From assembly GCA_019916065.1 (NCBI GenBank), contig CM034238.1:30057246-30121245 (forward strand): DNA of 64,000 bases, written 5' to 3'. The notes under the pieces are model-generated. The model did no database searches and was not told where the DNA came from. It worked only from the letters and a program-made list of their open reading frames with translations. The translations under genes were made by a program, and so were the position numbers. This document shows, piece by piece, positions 12,817-26,200 of the stretch (position 1 is the stretch's first letter; each line of letters opens with the position of its first letter). This DNA is from Vitellaria paradoxa (Eukaryota; Streptophyta; Magnoliopsida; Ericales; Sapotaceae).

Positions 12817-15800
12817 CCATACCATTCATTATCCATCTTGCTTAGATAAGTTAACTTGTTTATCTGCACATCAATCATTTACCAATGCAACAAGTTATTA
12901 ATCTTTTTTCCTTATAGTTGTATAACGATGACTAATCTCATCCAGTATTAATTCCATCATTCTCTATCCTCCCTCAAATTCATTTTTCTTATCTACATAG
13001 AAATTTTGTTCTTATTCGTGTAATGAATAAGTTTTATCTTTAAAAATCTAATAGGTCAAATACTATAAGAAAATATCAAATTTTATGTGCACAGCTAAAC
13101 ATTTTTACATATACTAAAAAAAAATAAGTAAACCAATTAATCCTCTATTGAATATGCAAACCAATTAATACAACATGTTAGATTTTAAATGTTTAGCAAT
13201 TATTACTATCTTTTATCTCAACATATCATGAAATATCATTTTCATTCCATATAGGCCATTTCATAACCTTATATCCTGTTTCATATGTTATAGATGAGCT
13301 ACAACACATCTTAAAGGATAAATCTTTTATTTCATTTGATCACTGTCGAGATCAACATTTGAAAACAACACCTTTTGAAATCATTGTAGAAAGCCTGTGT
13401 CAATATCTTTTGGAAACATTTGAAAAATAGTTGAGGACAATGAATATGGTTCTCTATCATTATACTCGAGGTAATACCTCATGCACACAGAGAGGCTCTC
13501 AACAAGTCATGAGTAATAGTCCAATGTTTGGTGTCCTTGACATATGAGATATAGTCGTGCACACAGAAAAACATGGGTTGTGTGTATGAGAGGGGTTGTG
13601 TACATGTGAGACAAGGTCTCGTTCGTAAAGCAACCATCCAATCTAGGTTGTGTGCATAGAAAGCCAAAATTTAGGTCGTGCACATGACAAACTTCTCACA
13701 CTAGCAAGCTGTCATTGTCAATTTTTGGCTTCCACAATTTAAAACTTGTTTTGACCTCCATAATTTAAAACTTGTTTTCTTTGATTTAACTCCAAAACCT
13801 TCCATTTTCATATTTATTTTAAGTCTCTAATAGTGTAGGAATGCAACCACATAATCAATTTATTAAAACATCAAGTATCCAATAAGAATTTAACATTATT
13901 GTTCATCATCTTCCTCCTCAAACTCATGTATATACATGTATATATTATATCAACTTTCACTCTATGCATAAAACTAATTAAATAACACGACCATGATTGT
14001 TGTAAGCATGAATATATCATGTAAACGACATAAAAGCAATAAAATCCCTACCACGAGTTGCTCAAGGAAGTAGAACATGGCTCCAAGAAGTTTGGAAATG
14101 CTTGAAAACAACTATGATTGACACAAGCTCCTCAACAAGAAACCAACACTTACTTCACACTCTACATTCAACCTCAGTTGTATACTAGAAATGAGAGAAA
14201 GACTTAATTGGTTGAATAACTCAATGTCACCTATTCACTCTTAGCTCTATAATTTTCTACTCTCACCCAAATGCTCATCCCTCACGTATAAATACACATA
14301 GAATGCTCTAGGATGAAGGAGGTAGGCGAAGTGACATAGCTGGTGAAGCTAGATACCTAGGCTACCTAGGTTGGATAGGGAAATTAAATGGAGAAGAGAC
14401 CTTAGCTAAAATTCAAAAGAAGAGAAATACAACTTGTAGGTGATAGTTGTCACTGTCTATGTCCACAGGAAGCGAAGGGGAGTGTGCACGAGGAAATCTA
14501 AAACTCTATACCAAGCCTAACTTCAACATAAACAAATTCAAAACTCTGAACTAAGCAACTGAGTTAACTTATGTGTCAGGTCTCTACATCATCATATCAT
14601 CACATTAAACTATAATCAAATGCATAAAACAAGATAAACGGTGATATGGGTCAGTAATAATAGAGGGTCAGAATATTTTTCAATAAATACTTTTTAAAAA
14701 GCAACTTAAAATATTTACTATATTTTTATATAAATCCAGACTAGAATAATAAGGATCTCAATGAGATATAGCCAAAACTAGGATTTACAAAATATATTCC
14801 AAATGACAATACTTATAAATCTAATTTTAATCTTATGATTATTAGTTTGATAGAAATGTCAGGGATCTCAATTATATTTAATTAATTCTAAGACTTCCTC
14901 TAATAGTTAAAATATAAATTTTCAAAATATTGTTCTGAAAAGTTAATTTGAAATATGAAACTTAAAAAATATTGTAAGACTTATATAGTGACAGATCCAT
15001 CTATCTACTTAGGTTTAAACTAAGTGAACCCTGGCATATTGAAAACATAAACTAAAATTGAAATCATTACTCTAATTAATTTAAATCAATAAAAATAAAT
15101 CCTAGCATTACTTGGACATGAATTGATATTAAGCATTCATAGAAGTAAAAATCATTTGAACATAAATAAGGCTTAGACACTGACCATTAGTACAACTAAA
15201 AGCATAAGCTTAAAACAGTAAACAACACTTAAGGTGTGTCATAGACATGAGCTCTAGAAAATCTCCTCTCATACTCTAAAACTGACACCGATTGCTAATC
15301 ATACTCGTTATTCAATACTACTTCACTTTATCAGATTCTATCCCCTTATAACGTTTTTAAATATTCTTACTCAACACTACAAGTTATTAAACCTTTTATA
15401 ATTTGATCAAATCAAATTATTTAACCACCACTTTAAATATCAAACCATTATCTAATTTATAATTTTATCAACGTATAGAATAATGTCAATCTTATATAAG
15501 AGTTCACTTTTATTATAAGATATTAAATAATACAATTTCTATTCATCAAGATTAGTCAAATCTTGCAATCTTAAGTTTCACATAAAAACAAGTGTATGAA
15601 TTTAATTATTTACATAAATGCCACCAAGTAGCAATCTCGTTATATACACAAACTATAAATATATTAGAACCAACATCATTCTTTTACCATTTTAGCTGTA
15701 CCATTTATACCATTATACTTTTCACCTAAACTCAAAGTCATGTCTCTATATCACTAAACAATGAATTTAAAACTTTTCACATATTACATCTATGAAATAC

Positions 15801-16978
15801 TTTTAAAACATAACTCATTATATCAACACATCAAAGCAAGCAAATCAAATCTTTATAACCATATGTATTTGTCATGATTTTTAACCTTGCTATTTTTTGT
15901 CTCACAAATCAAGAAATATTATTTTCATTCCATATAAGTCATCTCATTTTATCATGTCTTATACTATTCACTATGTGTGGTTAACCCATTTCAAATTATA
16001 ACTTTATCAATTCATAATCATTTTCATTCATCATTACCACAGTCATTGTGCTACATAGATCATCAAAGGTCATATAGCTACTAATCTCAAAGTATTTTTC
16101 ATAGATCTACCAAATTAGAATATTTTTGTTCTTTGAAAACTAGTTTTGAAATCAAACTTAATAGTCTTATAAAAACTCATTTACCTTTCTAAATAATTTA
16201 AAAAAATCTCATGATGTCCCTAGTCATGCACCCAAGTGGAAACGTCCATGTGCCTGGGGGAGCCAAAACCCAGGTTGTGCACATGGACCCCTTATCTTTG
16301 CACCTGCGAAGCTTGAGTACAACCCCTGCACATACTAGACTCTATTTTAATAAATTCCAAATTTCAAAACTCAATTTCTTAACTTAAAAACTAATTTGTT
16401 TACATATAGTACCAAACTCCATTCACATATAAACATAACCTTGTAATTAACTTAGCAATCTAACAAGTATCGAGCACAAACCAATGTTATTGTTCATCAT
16501 TCTCCTCACCAAGTTATAAATCCACATACGTATTACATCGCTTCTAGAATATGCATCAAATCAGTTAAAACAAAAAAAATAACATTATTAAATACATATA
16601 TAATTAATAAATACGCATCTAAATCCCTAGCTTAGTTGCTCAAAGAGAGAGAAAACATTTCATGGGAGAGATCTATAACACTCAAAAAAATCAAAAACCT
16701 TGAAATGTTAAATCTACATTTCAATACCAAAACATGGTTCACAACACACTTAAAACCAACTCAATTGAACACTGGAAATTGAATTCAAGAGTTTTTGTGA
16801 ATAACTAAAACTTATCAAACTAAACTTTTTTGGTTTTGCCGATACAACCCAAAACTAACATATGCATATACACACACAAATATATAGACATAATTTGGTT
16901 CAGAGGGAGTAAAAAGAATGAAATGACAATGGTCAGTGATCCTAGGAGCTACATGCTTGTTGTTTGTTCTCTTAAAAT
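12817..16978. repeat. Two degenerate copies of a long-LTR-like repeat (family I)
   Basis: About 13080-14110 and 15870-16680 share ordered landmarks: aaatattattttcattccatata, then a cluster of 'gtgcacac' words (13470-13690; 16218-16335), then tattgttcatcat-tcctc, then aaatccctac-…-gttgctcaa. The same order of landmarks occurs in the F-family LTRs, so I read these as old, diverged relatives. Boundaries and duplications cannot be seen. 14680-15870 between them is AT-rich with no feature I recognise. No gene is visible anywhere in this 4.2 kb. Confidence 0.45.
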
Positions 16979-18386
16979 TGACATAACTCACCCCAAGTAT
17001 AAGATTGGTGTTATGATAGCATAATAAATGTCAGTGAATATTGCGTTGTGCCCACAGAGAGCTATTGTTTAGAATGAACTAGTGATTCAAAATCTTTAAG
17101 AAATTTGAAAGAAAATTAAATCCTCACAAAGAATTGTTGGTGTGATTTTCAACTGGTTTAAGAATGGTTGAAAATGCGAGTTACTAAAACAATTTATGGA
17201 AGATCTTGGATCAAGTTAAATTAGGTAGCCCTATCCATGGATCTTCATGATTTAACCAAAAATGAATCATAAGATATAGCATTAAGATCAAAATGAGAAC
17301 AATACTTGATTCAATTTAGAATTAAAAAGATATTTCAACTCTATTGAAGTGTTGATTGAAACACTTGAAGTGCATAATTTATATAGAGTACACGAAAACT
17401 CTTAATTAGCAATCTCTATACAAAACTAAACAATTGTGCATAAGGATTCTAACAAGCAATTCACATACAATCTAATATGAACTGTACAATTCTAATGTTA
17501 AATCAAAAACATCAAGTGATTTCTAAAGAATCTAAATCAAATCAAGATTATTCATCAAGTTTAAGAAATAAATCATGAAAGCTAAATTACCTTGAAGATC
17601 CACTTCAATTACTACCATCGTTAACTTGATTCCAAGAGAAAAACAACTCACTCATATTAAAATGGAAATCCAAAACTATATATTGATATAAAATCAATGT
17701 GGAAATGTAGATTTACAAAGGGAAATTGAAGAGAAAACTTGTAAGAAAAATTTTCTAGACTAGTAAACAAGATCTAAATTCTCTCTTTATTCCTCTATCT
17801 TTATATCCTCTATTTTTCTCTATATTTCAGTTGCAATCTTGCAGTTATTTGTATCAAACTCTCAGTAGAATTACAAAATTACCCTTAAAGAATTTAGCTC
17901 TGGAATCTTTAAACTGTCCAAACCCCTATTTGTATGAAGGTCATTGTCTAGACAAGGGTCCGGAGTGTAGTCTTTATTTTAACTTCTCTGATCCTAAGTA
18001 ATTTGCACCATATTTTGTTGGTCAAATGTTTGTGTGCACAGTGTGTCTTTCGAAGGGCTATTTTAAAGGTATAAAGACACTAATCTTTTTAACATCCACT
18101 TGTGAAATCTTGCTCTTTGTTGATCAATCATGGCTGTGAACGGAGCACCATCTGGACAAAGGCTCGAACGATGGTACCATCTAGATAAGGTTTGAACGAT
18201 CTTCTCCCCTTCTGCTGTTTTAGCCTCCTTTTTGCCTTTTAATCATTCTTTATGTATCCAAATCCTTGCATGAACATAAAATGAGAGAAAAACAATATTT
18301 AGGGATAATTAAATCATTTTAGTCTCATATTACAGATGATTAATCACTCTTAGTATGTTTAATTTGTCATTTTATATGATTAGTCA
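16979..18386 (-). mobile_element. LTR J of a minus-strand Athila-like element
   Basis: On the minus strand a polypurine tract (AAGTTGGGGGTG, plus-strand positions 18387-18398) is followed by an LTR start TGACTAATCATATAAAATG at 18386. The LTR carries GC cassettes (18140-18205, clustered around gctcgaacgatgg and ccatctagataagg; 17925-17975) and appears to end near GAGTTATGTCA at 16979. The end is inferred from family structure; no duplication could be verified. Confidence 0.65.
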
Positions 18387-19614
18387 CACCCCCAACTTGG
18401 ATCCTGCTAGCCCCTAGAAAAAATATCTCACCATGATTCATTCAAATTCAAATGTTCAAAGTTCAACTATCACTACTCAAATTACAAAATACTTAGATCT
18501 CATCACAAAGAGTCAATTTTAACACTTATGAAATAATAACACCTATGTATAAGATCTTAAGAAATCATACACCTTCAAATCCATGAGAAACCAAATTCTC
18601 CATCAACTTCCAGTCCTACACATTCATTCATTAAGTTCACTTCTCTTTCAACTTGTAATAGTAATCCCTTCAACAAGGAATAACTCGTGCAAGGAATAAC
18701 TCGTGCATGTGAGGATTTCATAGAATAGTCGAGCAACTCATTTTAAGAATATTACTTTGAACCTTACTACACAAAGAATCCACTAGGGCTTTATTTAGGT
18801 TGTAATGAGGCCGAGGGTCTTATGAGATACCAAGAAAAGGATGGGTCAATCAAAATGTATCTTATAAAAATCTCAACATTACCTGGTCTTCCTAATCTTT
18901 TCTTTTTATTACTTTCTCACATTTCCATTTCTTATCCAAAATTATATAACTATGAAGAGTGGTATAACTTCTCAAATTTCTAAACAATCTCATGCACATT
19001 TTTTTTATTTGGCTTTTCTCAATTTTTTTAATCGAACTATTGGAAACAACCAAATTTAGATGAGATTCCAATTTGATCAAAGATATTGTTACTCTTCCCC
19101 TTTATACATCCCTCTTAATTTATTTCTAATACGATTCTCTTTGTCCAACACCAACTCAAAAGAGTATTTCCAAGATACTTGGGTTGGTTAATTCATAAAT
19201 TATGGGCTTAGGAACATTTAATTGGGTTAACTAAGAAATTTTTAATATTCATCAAAGGTCAATCTGGTTCCTAGGGATAATATGATGAAAAATGGACATT
19301 AAGGCTCAAAAATATCCAAGGAAGACCTAGTTTCATTTTCTAGGTTCCATTTAGTTCACATAAAGTTCAATAAAAATTCATTACTCAACTTTAAGTTGTA
19401 TTCCCCCACCATGAGTTCAAATCAAAATTAATAAAGATATTAAATAAAAATAATAGAAAGCATCTCAGCAAGAATAAATATATGTCACTCATCAAGAATG
19501 TGAATGGCTCAATACTCATATGGTGCAAGTGAATAGTATGCCTTATTGCACAATTCTATATTTATTGAGCATGCTAATTATGCAATCTTGCTTGTTATTG
19601 GCAAGGTGTTAGCT
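18387..19614 (-). mobile_element. 3' internal non-coding tail of element J
   Basis: This is the minus-strand region upstream of J's polypurine tract. It contains ctaggggctagcaggatcc, which matches the phrase just before the polypurine tracts of elements E and D. The rest is AT-rich with no convincing reading frame, as in the 2-kb non-coding tail of D. Its far boundary with LTR A is uncertain. Confidence 0.5.
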
Positions 19615-21587
19615 TGATTATCTTATTTCCATGCATTCTTGTTATTTGTGTGTTTCAGGTGATATAATTAGGTGTTTTAGCCCTAAATAACACTAAGAGT
19701 GCATGTGAGGAGGAGTTAAAGCAAGCTGGAGTAAGGAAGTGCAAGAATAGGCTTTGGTGTCTTTTGGGGCATTTCACTGAAAACTTGGCACACATGGAGA
19801 AAACAGCTTAAAGACAAAAAGGCCGACATGTCCAATAACTTTCAAGACTTCTTGAATGTCCCAAGAGCCATCCCAAGGAATAGGATCAGTTACCATGGCT
19901 ACTAAAGAGAAGGAAATGGTCTAAAGTTCAAGATGGTTGAAGTGGTGTGCAGTTTAAGTTCCAACTTAACACCCTATCGATTTTTTAACTATAACTTTTT
20001 GTTCACAACTATAATTGACATGATTCTTTTTGGGTTGGAAAGAAGACTTAAAGGGCTATAACTTTTGTGTTTTAACCAAAGACTTTATCCATCATCTTGA
20101 AGGTCAAAATTGCATTGGAAAGTGAGGATAGAAAGCTGTTAGAAGCCCCATTAGCTGAAGCAAAAACAGTGGGGAACCATAACTTCCACCTCGGACACCC
20201 CCCAAGAGCTGCAATTCTCTAGATGCTCCAAGAGTTCAATCGAGAGCCCCACTTTGGACCTCGGGTGCCCCTCTGCGTGACGAAGTTGAATCCGTGATTT
20301 TTTGTTATTTTTAATAAGTTACTATTTTATCCTTAACGTTTTGTGGCCTATAAATACAGGTTTTTATTCAGACTTAGGAAAGTTCTAAAGTTATTTTCTT
20401 GAGAGTTTTCTTTGAGTTTTAGAGATTTACACTACACTTTTACACATTCAATTTGTTTGATGTTTCGTAAGAAGATTTCACTCTTTATTTACATGTAAGT
20501 GACTTGTTCGTCAATATTTTCAATTAAAGTTTTCCGTTTCAAGTTTTCTTCTTTCATTTATATATCATATTTGTTTCATAACCCTTGAACTTAGTTCATT
20601 TTGCTTTCTTTTCATTTTAAAAAGTACAAATGGATGTTTATTATTCTTCACATAATTTCGTTTACAATTTAAATATGCTAGGCTAGGGTTTGTTCTTGGC
20701 TTCAAGCCATTGAAGGTGGTGTGGTAGTTTGGTGAACTCAAACATAAAAGAACATTTTTAAATGAAATGTCTTTTGATTTCTAATTGGAATCTTATAGTA
20801 AACTAAGGTTCTTTCAAAATCAACTCACCCGTGTTATAACTAGAACTTGGTTACAAGTTTTCACTTGTGCACACCACACCAAGTGTTTGGTTCAATGTCC
20901 CAGTGAGTTAGAAATATATTTTTCAAAAGCCAAATTAGGTTTTCTTACGAAAACAAATCACCCATGTTATAATCATAGCTTGGTTAAGATTGGCCACTCG
21001 TGCATACCAAGTGTTTGATTCAATGGGCCGGTGATTTGGAACTTATTTTCTTAAAACCATAACATGAGACTTTCTTAAGAAATCAATTCACTCGTGCTAT
21101 AATCGAAGCATAGTTACGAGTTGATGCTTTTACACACTAGGTGCTCAATCCAATGTCCCAGTGAGTCTAAAACTAATTTCAAAAGCCTCTGCTTACGTTG
21201 AGTTCCATAAAATAGGTTTTAATGAAATATCTTCCGACCTACCAGTGCATGTGCATTTGTTAGGTTGAGTTACAAATGCATTTGAGTAAACCACTACCCA
21301 CTACCAGATTTGGTTTGAAGCCAAGATTATTTTAGTTATTTTATTTTCAGTATTTTCATTATAGTTTAATATCACAATTCCTTCACTCCAGCCCAACCAT
21401 ACTCAAACATCTAATAAATCTAAAATTAGTTTAAATTAACTTAAGTTCACCTGTTAACTAAGAGAACAAGTCTAGAGCTTTTAACAAAACCATTCCTGTG
21501 GAGATGACCTCGGTTCTCACCGAGTAAAACTACAACCACCTTCTTGCACTCGAGAGGTAGAACCTGAACACATTTCAGGGTCGGTCT
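19615..21587 (+). mobile_element. 5' LTR of non-autonomous element A
   Basis: The LTR ends GGGTCGGTCT just before a tRNA-Asp-type primer site. Its start is uncertain: TGATTATCTTATTTCC at 19615 aligns with the start of the related LTR B (TGATTGCTTATTCC), but a start up to about 85 bp earlier is possible. A TATA box (TATAAAT, 20349-20355) lies below a GC-rich word cluster (20190-20285: cggacacccccc, agagccccac, cgggtgcccctc). The remainder matches LTR H phrase by phrase, including an uninterrupted version of the site where F2 entered H. Confidence 0.75.
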
Positions 21588-21593
21588 AGTTTT

Positions 21594-21610
21594 TGGCGCC
21601 GTTGCTGGGG
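21594..21610 (+). promoter_or_regulatory. Primer-binding site of element A (tRNA-Asp type)
   Basis: TGGCGCCGTTGCTGGGG is complementary to the 3' end of plant tRNA-Asp(GUC) with one mismatch (C to T at position 12). tRNA-Asp priming is characteristic of Athila elements. It begins seven bases after the LTR end. Confidence 0.85.
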
Positions 21611-21849
21611 ACGGCAACTAAGCGTTAGACCTAGAAGTTAAAAAGGAGTTCACTTGAGAAATTGGGTGAATTCTTTTTTTTCTCTATCTTTTTATTAGTA
21701 GTTTTCTTTCTTTTACATTGTAATATATCCATTTGCATTTCACATAGTCTAGCTTACGTGCTAATTAACTTAGGTTGCATTTTAGTGTAGATTTTCTCTT
21801 TTCTCATTTTGTTTTCATTTCTATATTTTGATCTTGGACATGGATGTTG

Positions 21850-22945
21850 GTGATTTTGTACATGGCCCTTTTGATACCCAAGATTATATAAAGTATCTAG
21901 GTGGCTTTTTTGGAAATGATTTTTGCATTAGATACCTATAGTATGCTTCCCAAATTTTTTAAGCACGAGGAGGAAGACCCGTGTCTTCATCTCGATAGGT
22001 TTGAGGTAGTATGTGGCTTATGTGATGATGTTAGAAAGAATGAGAGAGCTAGGTTCATGTTTTTCCTTTTGTCTTTACAAAGTGTGGCTGGTGACTGGTG
22101 TTATAATTTTGGACCACTTGGGAATAATGTTGTCAAGCTTTTACTGATAAATTCCTCCCCGTTCATCAAACTTTCACCTATGGCTTTCAAATTAGAGATT
22201 TTTATCAAAAGAGGGGCGAAGTATTTTATAAATGTTGGGAGAGATTTAACATACTTTTGGACACTTTCCCAAGTCACGGATTAGAGTTAGGGGACATTGT
22301 AGCCATATTATATAATGCTCTATCCGGTGAGTTACACTAGGTGTTTGATATAGCCTTAGGTAGGAAATTTCTTAACCTCACCCCGGGTGAGGCATGGTCA
22401 TTCTTTGAACTTTTCTATGAACACACCAGGCCACGAGGAAGACTTGAGCCTAGTTTTGAATCTCATGCACTTGAAAACCACACTGAACCTTCTCCATATG
22501 CTCCTACTTCACTTTATCTTCATGATCCATCCTTTAGAATTAGCGTGTGCGCGGAGACCAACTATTCAAATTTTGCCTGTCCCAACCTTGTTCCACTCAC
22601 TAGGGGCCAATCTGAGGAACCCCAAGATTATTGACCTTGTGAGCCTAATGATGCACAATTTATATTTGACAAGGAACACATTCCTCCACCACCACCTCAA
22701 TACTAATAGCCCAATCCTGTTGCATTTCAACCTACACAAAAGAGGCCTGTTGAGGACATTCTTCATCAATTCATGCAACAATAATTGAGCATCAATAACA
22801 ACGTGAATCGGGCTTTAGATGTAATCAAAGGGCAAATTTCTAGGTTGACACAAGTAATGAGCACCATTCCAAGTAGTAGACTCTCTGCACAAACACTCCC
22901 AAACCTAAAACGTCAAGTGAACATGACTGAGTCGTCGACCTTAGG
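21850..22945 (+). pseudogene. Decayed gag of element A
   Basis: Gag forms the virus-like particle that packages retrotransposon RNA. Here the capsid-like signature is readable in pieces: LPKFFKHEEEDPCLHLDRFE (21946 on), a FLLSLQSVAGDWCYNFGPLG segment, then in other frames a FYKCWERF-type segment near 22225. Near 22785 there is INNNVNRALDVIKGQISRLT, which element B also carries. Several frameshifts and stops break the frame, for example near 22140 and 22338. No zinc knuckle was found. The gag-like similarity stops near 22945, where protease would be expected but unrelated sequence begins. Confidence 0.75.
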
Positions 22946-22959
22946 CATTACCATAGGCA

Positions 22960-23266
22960 CTAAGTGGGACAATTGCCCTAATTGCATTGGGGATAATGTT
23001 TGGAATGAGCATCTTTCTTATTTCCCTTTGGACTCTCCCATTCAGGATATTTCTCTACCACTTTTGAGACTCAGGGAGACATGCAATCCTTTCCTACTAC
23101 CAAGATTGATGCTCAACCTACCCCGACCACCTTGGACCTTTTTAAGAGTGCTTTAACTCTAACTGAGCATTTGGATGTCACATGGCCTAAGGTGCACATC
23201 ATTGAGTCAGTTAACCCTAGCTCACTTCACTACACACTCGAGGTTGAGAATAGTACACACCTCTCA
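22960..23266 (+). CDS. Unknown ORF of element A, first part (interrupted by solo LTR F3)
   Basis: An open frame (frame of the ATG at 23081, open from about 22990) runs to the insertion point of LTR F3 at 23266. Removing F3 and one copy of TCTCA joins it in frame to the segment at 27637-28014, giving about 190-220 codons without a stop. Recognisable wording includes TKIDAQPTPTTLDLFKSALT and EVENSTHLS at the junction. It matches no retroviral domain I know: no DxGA protease motif, no reverse transcriptase and no integrase. It occupies the place where pol should be. The start codon is not established; it could be fused to gag by the original frame or begin at 23081. Confidence 0.5.
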
Positions 23267-26200
23267 TGTCACGCCCCGAATCTCATGACCCGAGGGGTGA
23301 GTGATAAACACACATAACATGCATTAACATAACCAACCCATGATCAGAGTAACGCAACGTAAACTAGTGAGCCTGAGACGTAAGATAGGATAACATAAGT
23401 TTAACCTTGACTATTACTAGGTCACATACTCCATACACCATTAATACATAACTTAGGCCTTAAGGCCATTACAACCAAATCGAATAAGTCTAGAAATGTA
23501 CAACACTTCAATTTCAATTTAAAACTTGCACTAAGAGACCAAAATCCTTGCTAAGTTTTAGGAGGGCTTATGTAATGCACTTCTAGTCCAACCCCATTAG
23601 CCCACCTGATTGTTGTGGCCTGTTCCTGCATCAAAATCTGTAGGGACGTGAGCATGGGTCCACTTGTGCCCATGATGTCTCAAACCAACATATAAGATAT
23701 GCAATCTAATCATGCAATATAGTTCGGGTAAGGTTAGCCACTTCAACATTTTCTAGAGTCATAACATTACATTAACATATCCAATAGCCAAAATAAGTGG
23801 AAACATATATCCATTCAAAAAAGTCAAAGTTTAAGATTTTGATTTCGGTTAATGTTTATGTTTTTCAATTCAAACTTCAATTCCATTAACATTTCAACAC
23901 CATTTTATCATTTGAGTATTATTCAATCAAATAACCACATTCACATCATCATCCATTCATCATTACATTGCACAACCATAACCACACAAGTCATCAGGGG
24001 ATGGGTGCATACACGTTATCGTCTTTTGTGGGCTAATACCCAACGGAAATAATAAACCGATGTCATCATTTAGGATCGCCGTCCAGGGCCACGGGGAGCC
24101 AAAACACACACAATGTTGTGGGCTACTAACCCACGGGCATTGACACCAAACCCTGCACAGGTTCTGGGACTCTCAACCCGAGGGTACTCTCTAAACCCTT
24201 CCTATTTTCGCACCCCACCACGGCCCATGGCACACAAACACCCATTTATCACATGCCATCTCATCTTTCATAGGTTCACATTCATCATCATATGCTATTC
24301 AACACACATGTCAATGTTACGGTTTACTTCATAGCTCATTACATATCACATTGATCAAATCATATTAAGCATCCCACATTTACCAACATTAAGAACATGG
24401 GTCCCTTTGTCAAGTCACATTTCATTTAATCAATCACAACTTCATAAACTTCAACATTTAGTTTACATCAAGGCATATTCGCAATTCAATTCAATTAAGA
24501 CCTTTACCTCAAAGTAATCTTCCAATTCATGCAATTCAAGGTGACATTCACTTACCCTTACAAGTTAAATCCCATTAGCTTAAGATAACCGATCCTTAAT
24601 CACTTTTTAAAGCATATTTCCCTTTCTAAATCCATGCAATAAATCAATTAAAAGTTTCACGTAAAAACAAGTTACCAACTCTTTCATAAGTCTAAGGTAG
24701 GAGGTCAAACTAAGCAAAGTTAGGAAAATTGACCTAGGCTCAGTGGGTGCCCAAGCCGACACTCAGCCGTGTACCCAAGGGGCTTGGGCACCCACACCTT
24801 GTGCATCTAAGGGCTTGGGCACCCGATTGTGTCCCCCTCATGCACCCACAGCTTGGTCCAAGTTTCGGGTTTCATACTCTGTTTTCAGGTTTCATGGTTT
24901 TTTACCCTTAGGACCTCAAATTGACCAAGTTAAAGTAAAAATACCTAAAGTTTCATGTTTCTAACATCAACACAAGGTTCTTAGGCACCAAACAAAATTA
25001 TCAATTTGAGTTTTCATCAACCAAAAGTCAAGTTATGGATCAAGACACCATTTTCTCTCTATTAACCTATACATACATATATGTGTATATAACTACCATA
25101 CTTATATATGTGTATATAACTACCAATATCTTTCATACATGTAACCAACACTTGAAGAGGGTTTTCTAATGGTAATCTACTCCTTGTTACACATCACATA
25201 TGTAAGAATGAGGCATTAAATCCCTACCTCAAGTTGTAAGAAGATGGATCAACAAGAAGGTGTTTTGTGGTTCCAAGCTCTCAAGCTTTGATGGACTCAA
25301 TCCTCTCTCTCATTAATCCAAACTACAAATAATTCACATAAAAAGGTTCCTTGAGGTTTCAATTTCACTTTTGCAAGAAGAATTTGATTTTCATATAGGT
25401 TAGAAAGTCCTACGTCCAATTTTCTTCACCCGGTTCCTTGTTCTTCTTCTTCTTGTTTTTCCTTTTTGCTTCACCCGGTTTCCTCCTCTCCCAACACTAT
25501 TGATTGCATGCAATCATTGTCACTTTTAACCTTATTTTTCATTCTTCTTACGAATATTTTTACCAAAAAAAGCTCACTTTTATTGTATTTTGATCATTTA
25601 GTTCTTCTTTGTGTGTTTTATAGGTTATTGGAGAAACATAGCTCGAGGAAAGCAAGTTAGGAGTTCAAAAGTGCAACTCAGGTCAGAACCAACCACCTTG
25701 GAAGCCCACCTGCAACTACCTTGGGTGCCCACAGAGAGCTGGTCTTCAGAAGAGTGCTGGGAGCAAGGCTTGGACGCACATGGCTTGGGTGCACAGGACC
25801 TTGGGTGCCCAGTTGTGTTTTACCTTGGGCGCCCACAGAGGAGGATTTCAAGGGGTGAAGCTTGTGCGCACATGGCTTGGGTGCAAGGCACCTTGGGCGC
25901 CCAATGAGTATTACCTTGGGCACCCACAGAGGGGTGATTTCCAGCAACTTGTCTTAGGACTTTTGTCGAACACAAAGGAGAAACAGAGCTTGGGCGCATG
26001 GCCAAAGACCTTGGGCACCCATGATGACTTGTCCAGCACACTTTTTAGCTAAACTTCGAATTGAGAATTTACAATTTTACCCTTGAGTTATGTATCAATA
26101 TAAATAGGGAAATTTTTGTTGTATGAGGGTTAGAAACCCTACATAAACTTTAGGTTTTGTTCTCTGAGAGTTTTGTTAGGAGTTTTACATTACACTTTGT

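Noticed and set aside
25611..26052. Overlapping 70-98-codon open frames on both strands
   Set aside because: They fall in the GC word cluster of LTR M; palindromic repeated words keep several frames open on both strands, and the translations are repetitive.
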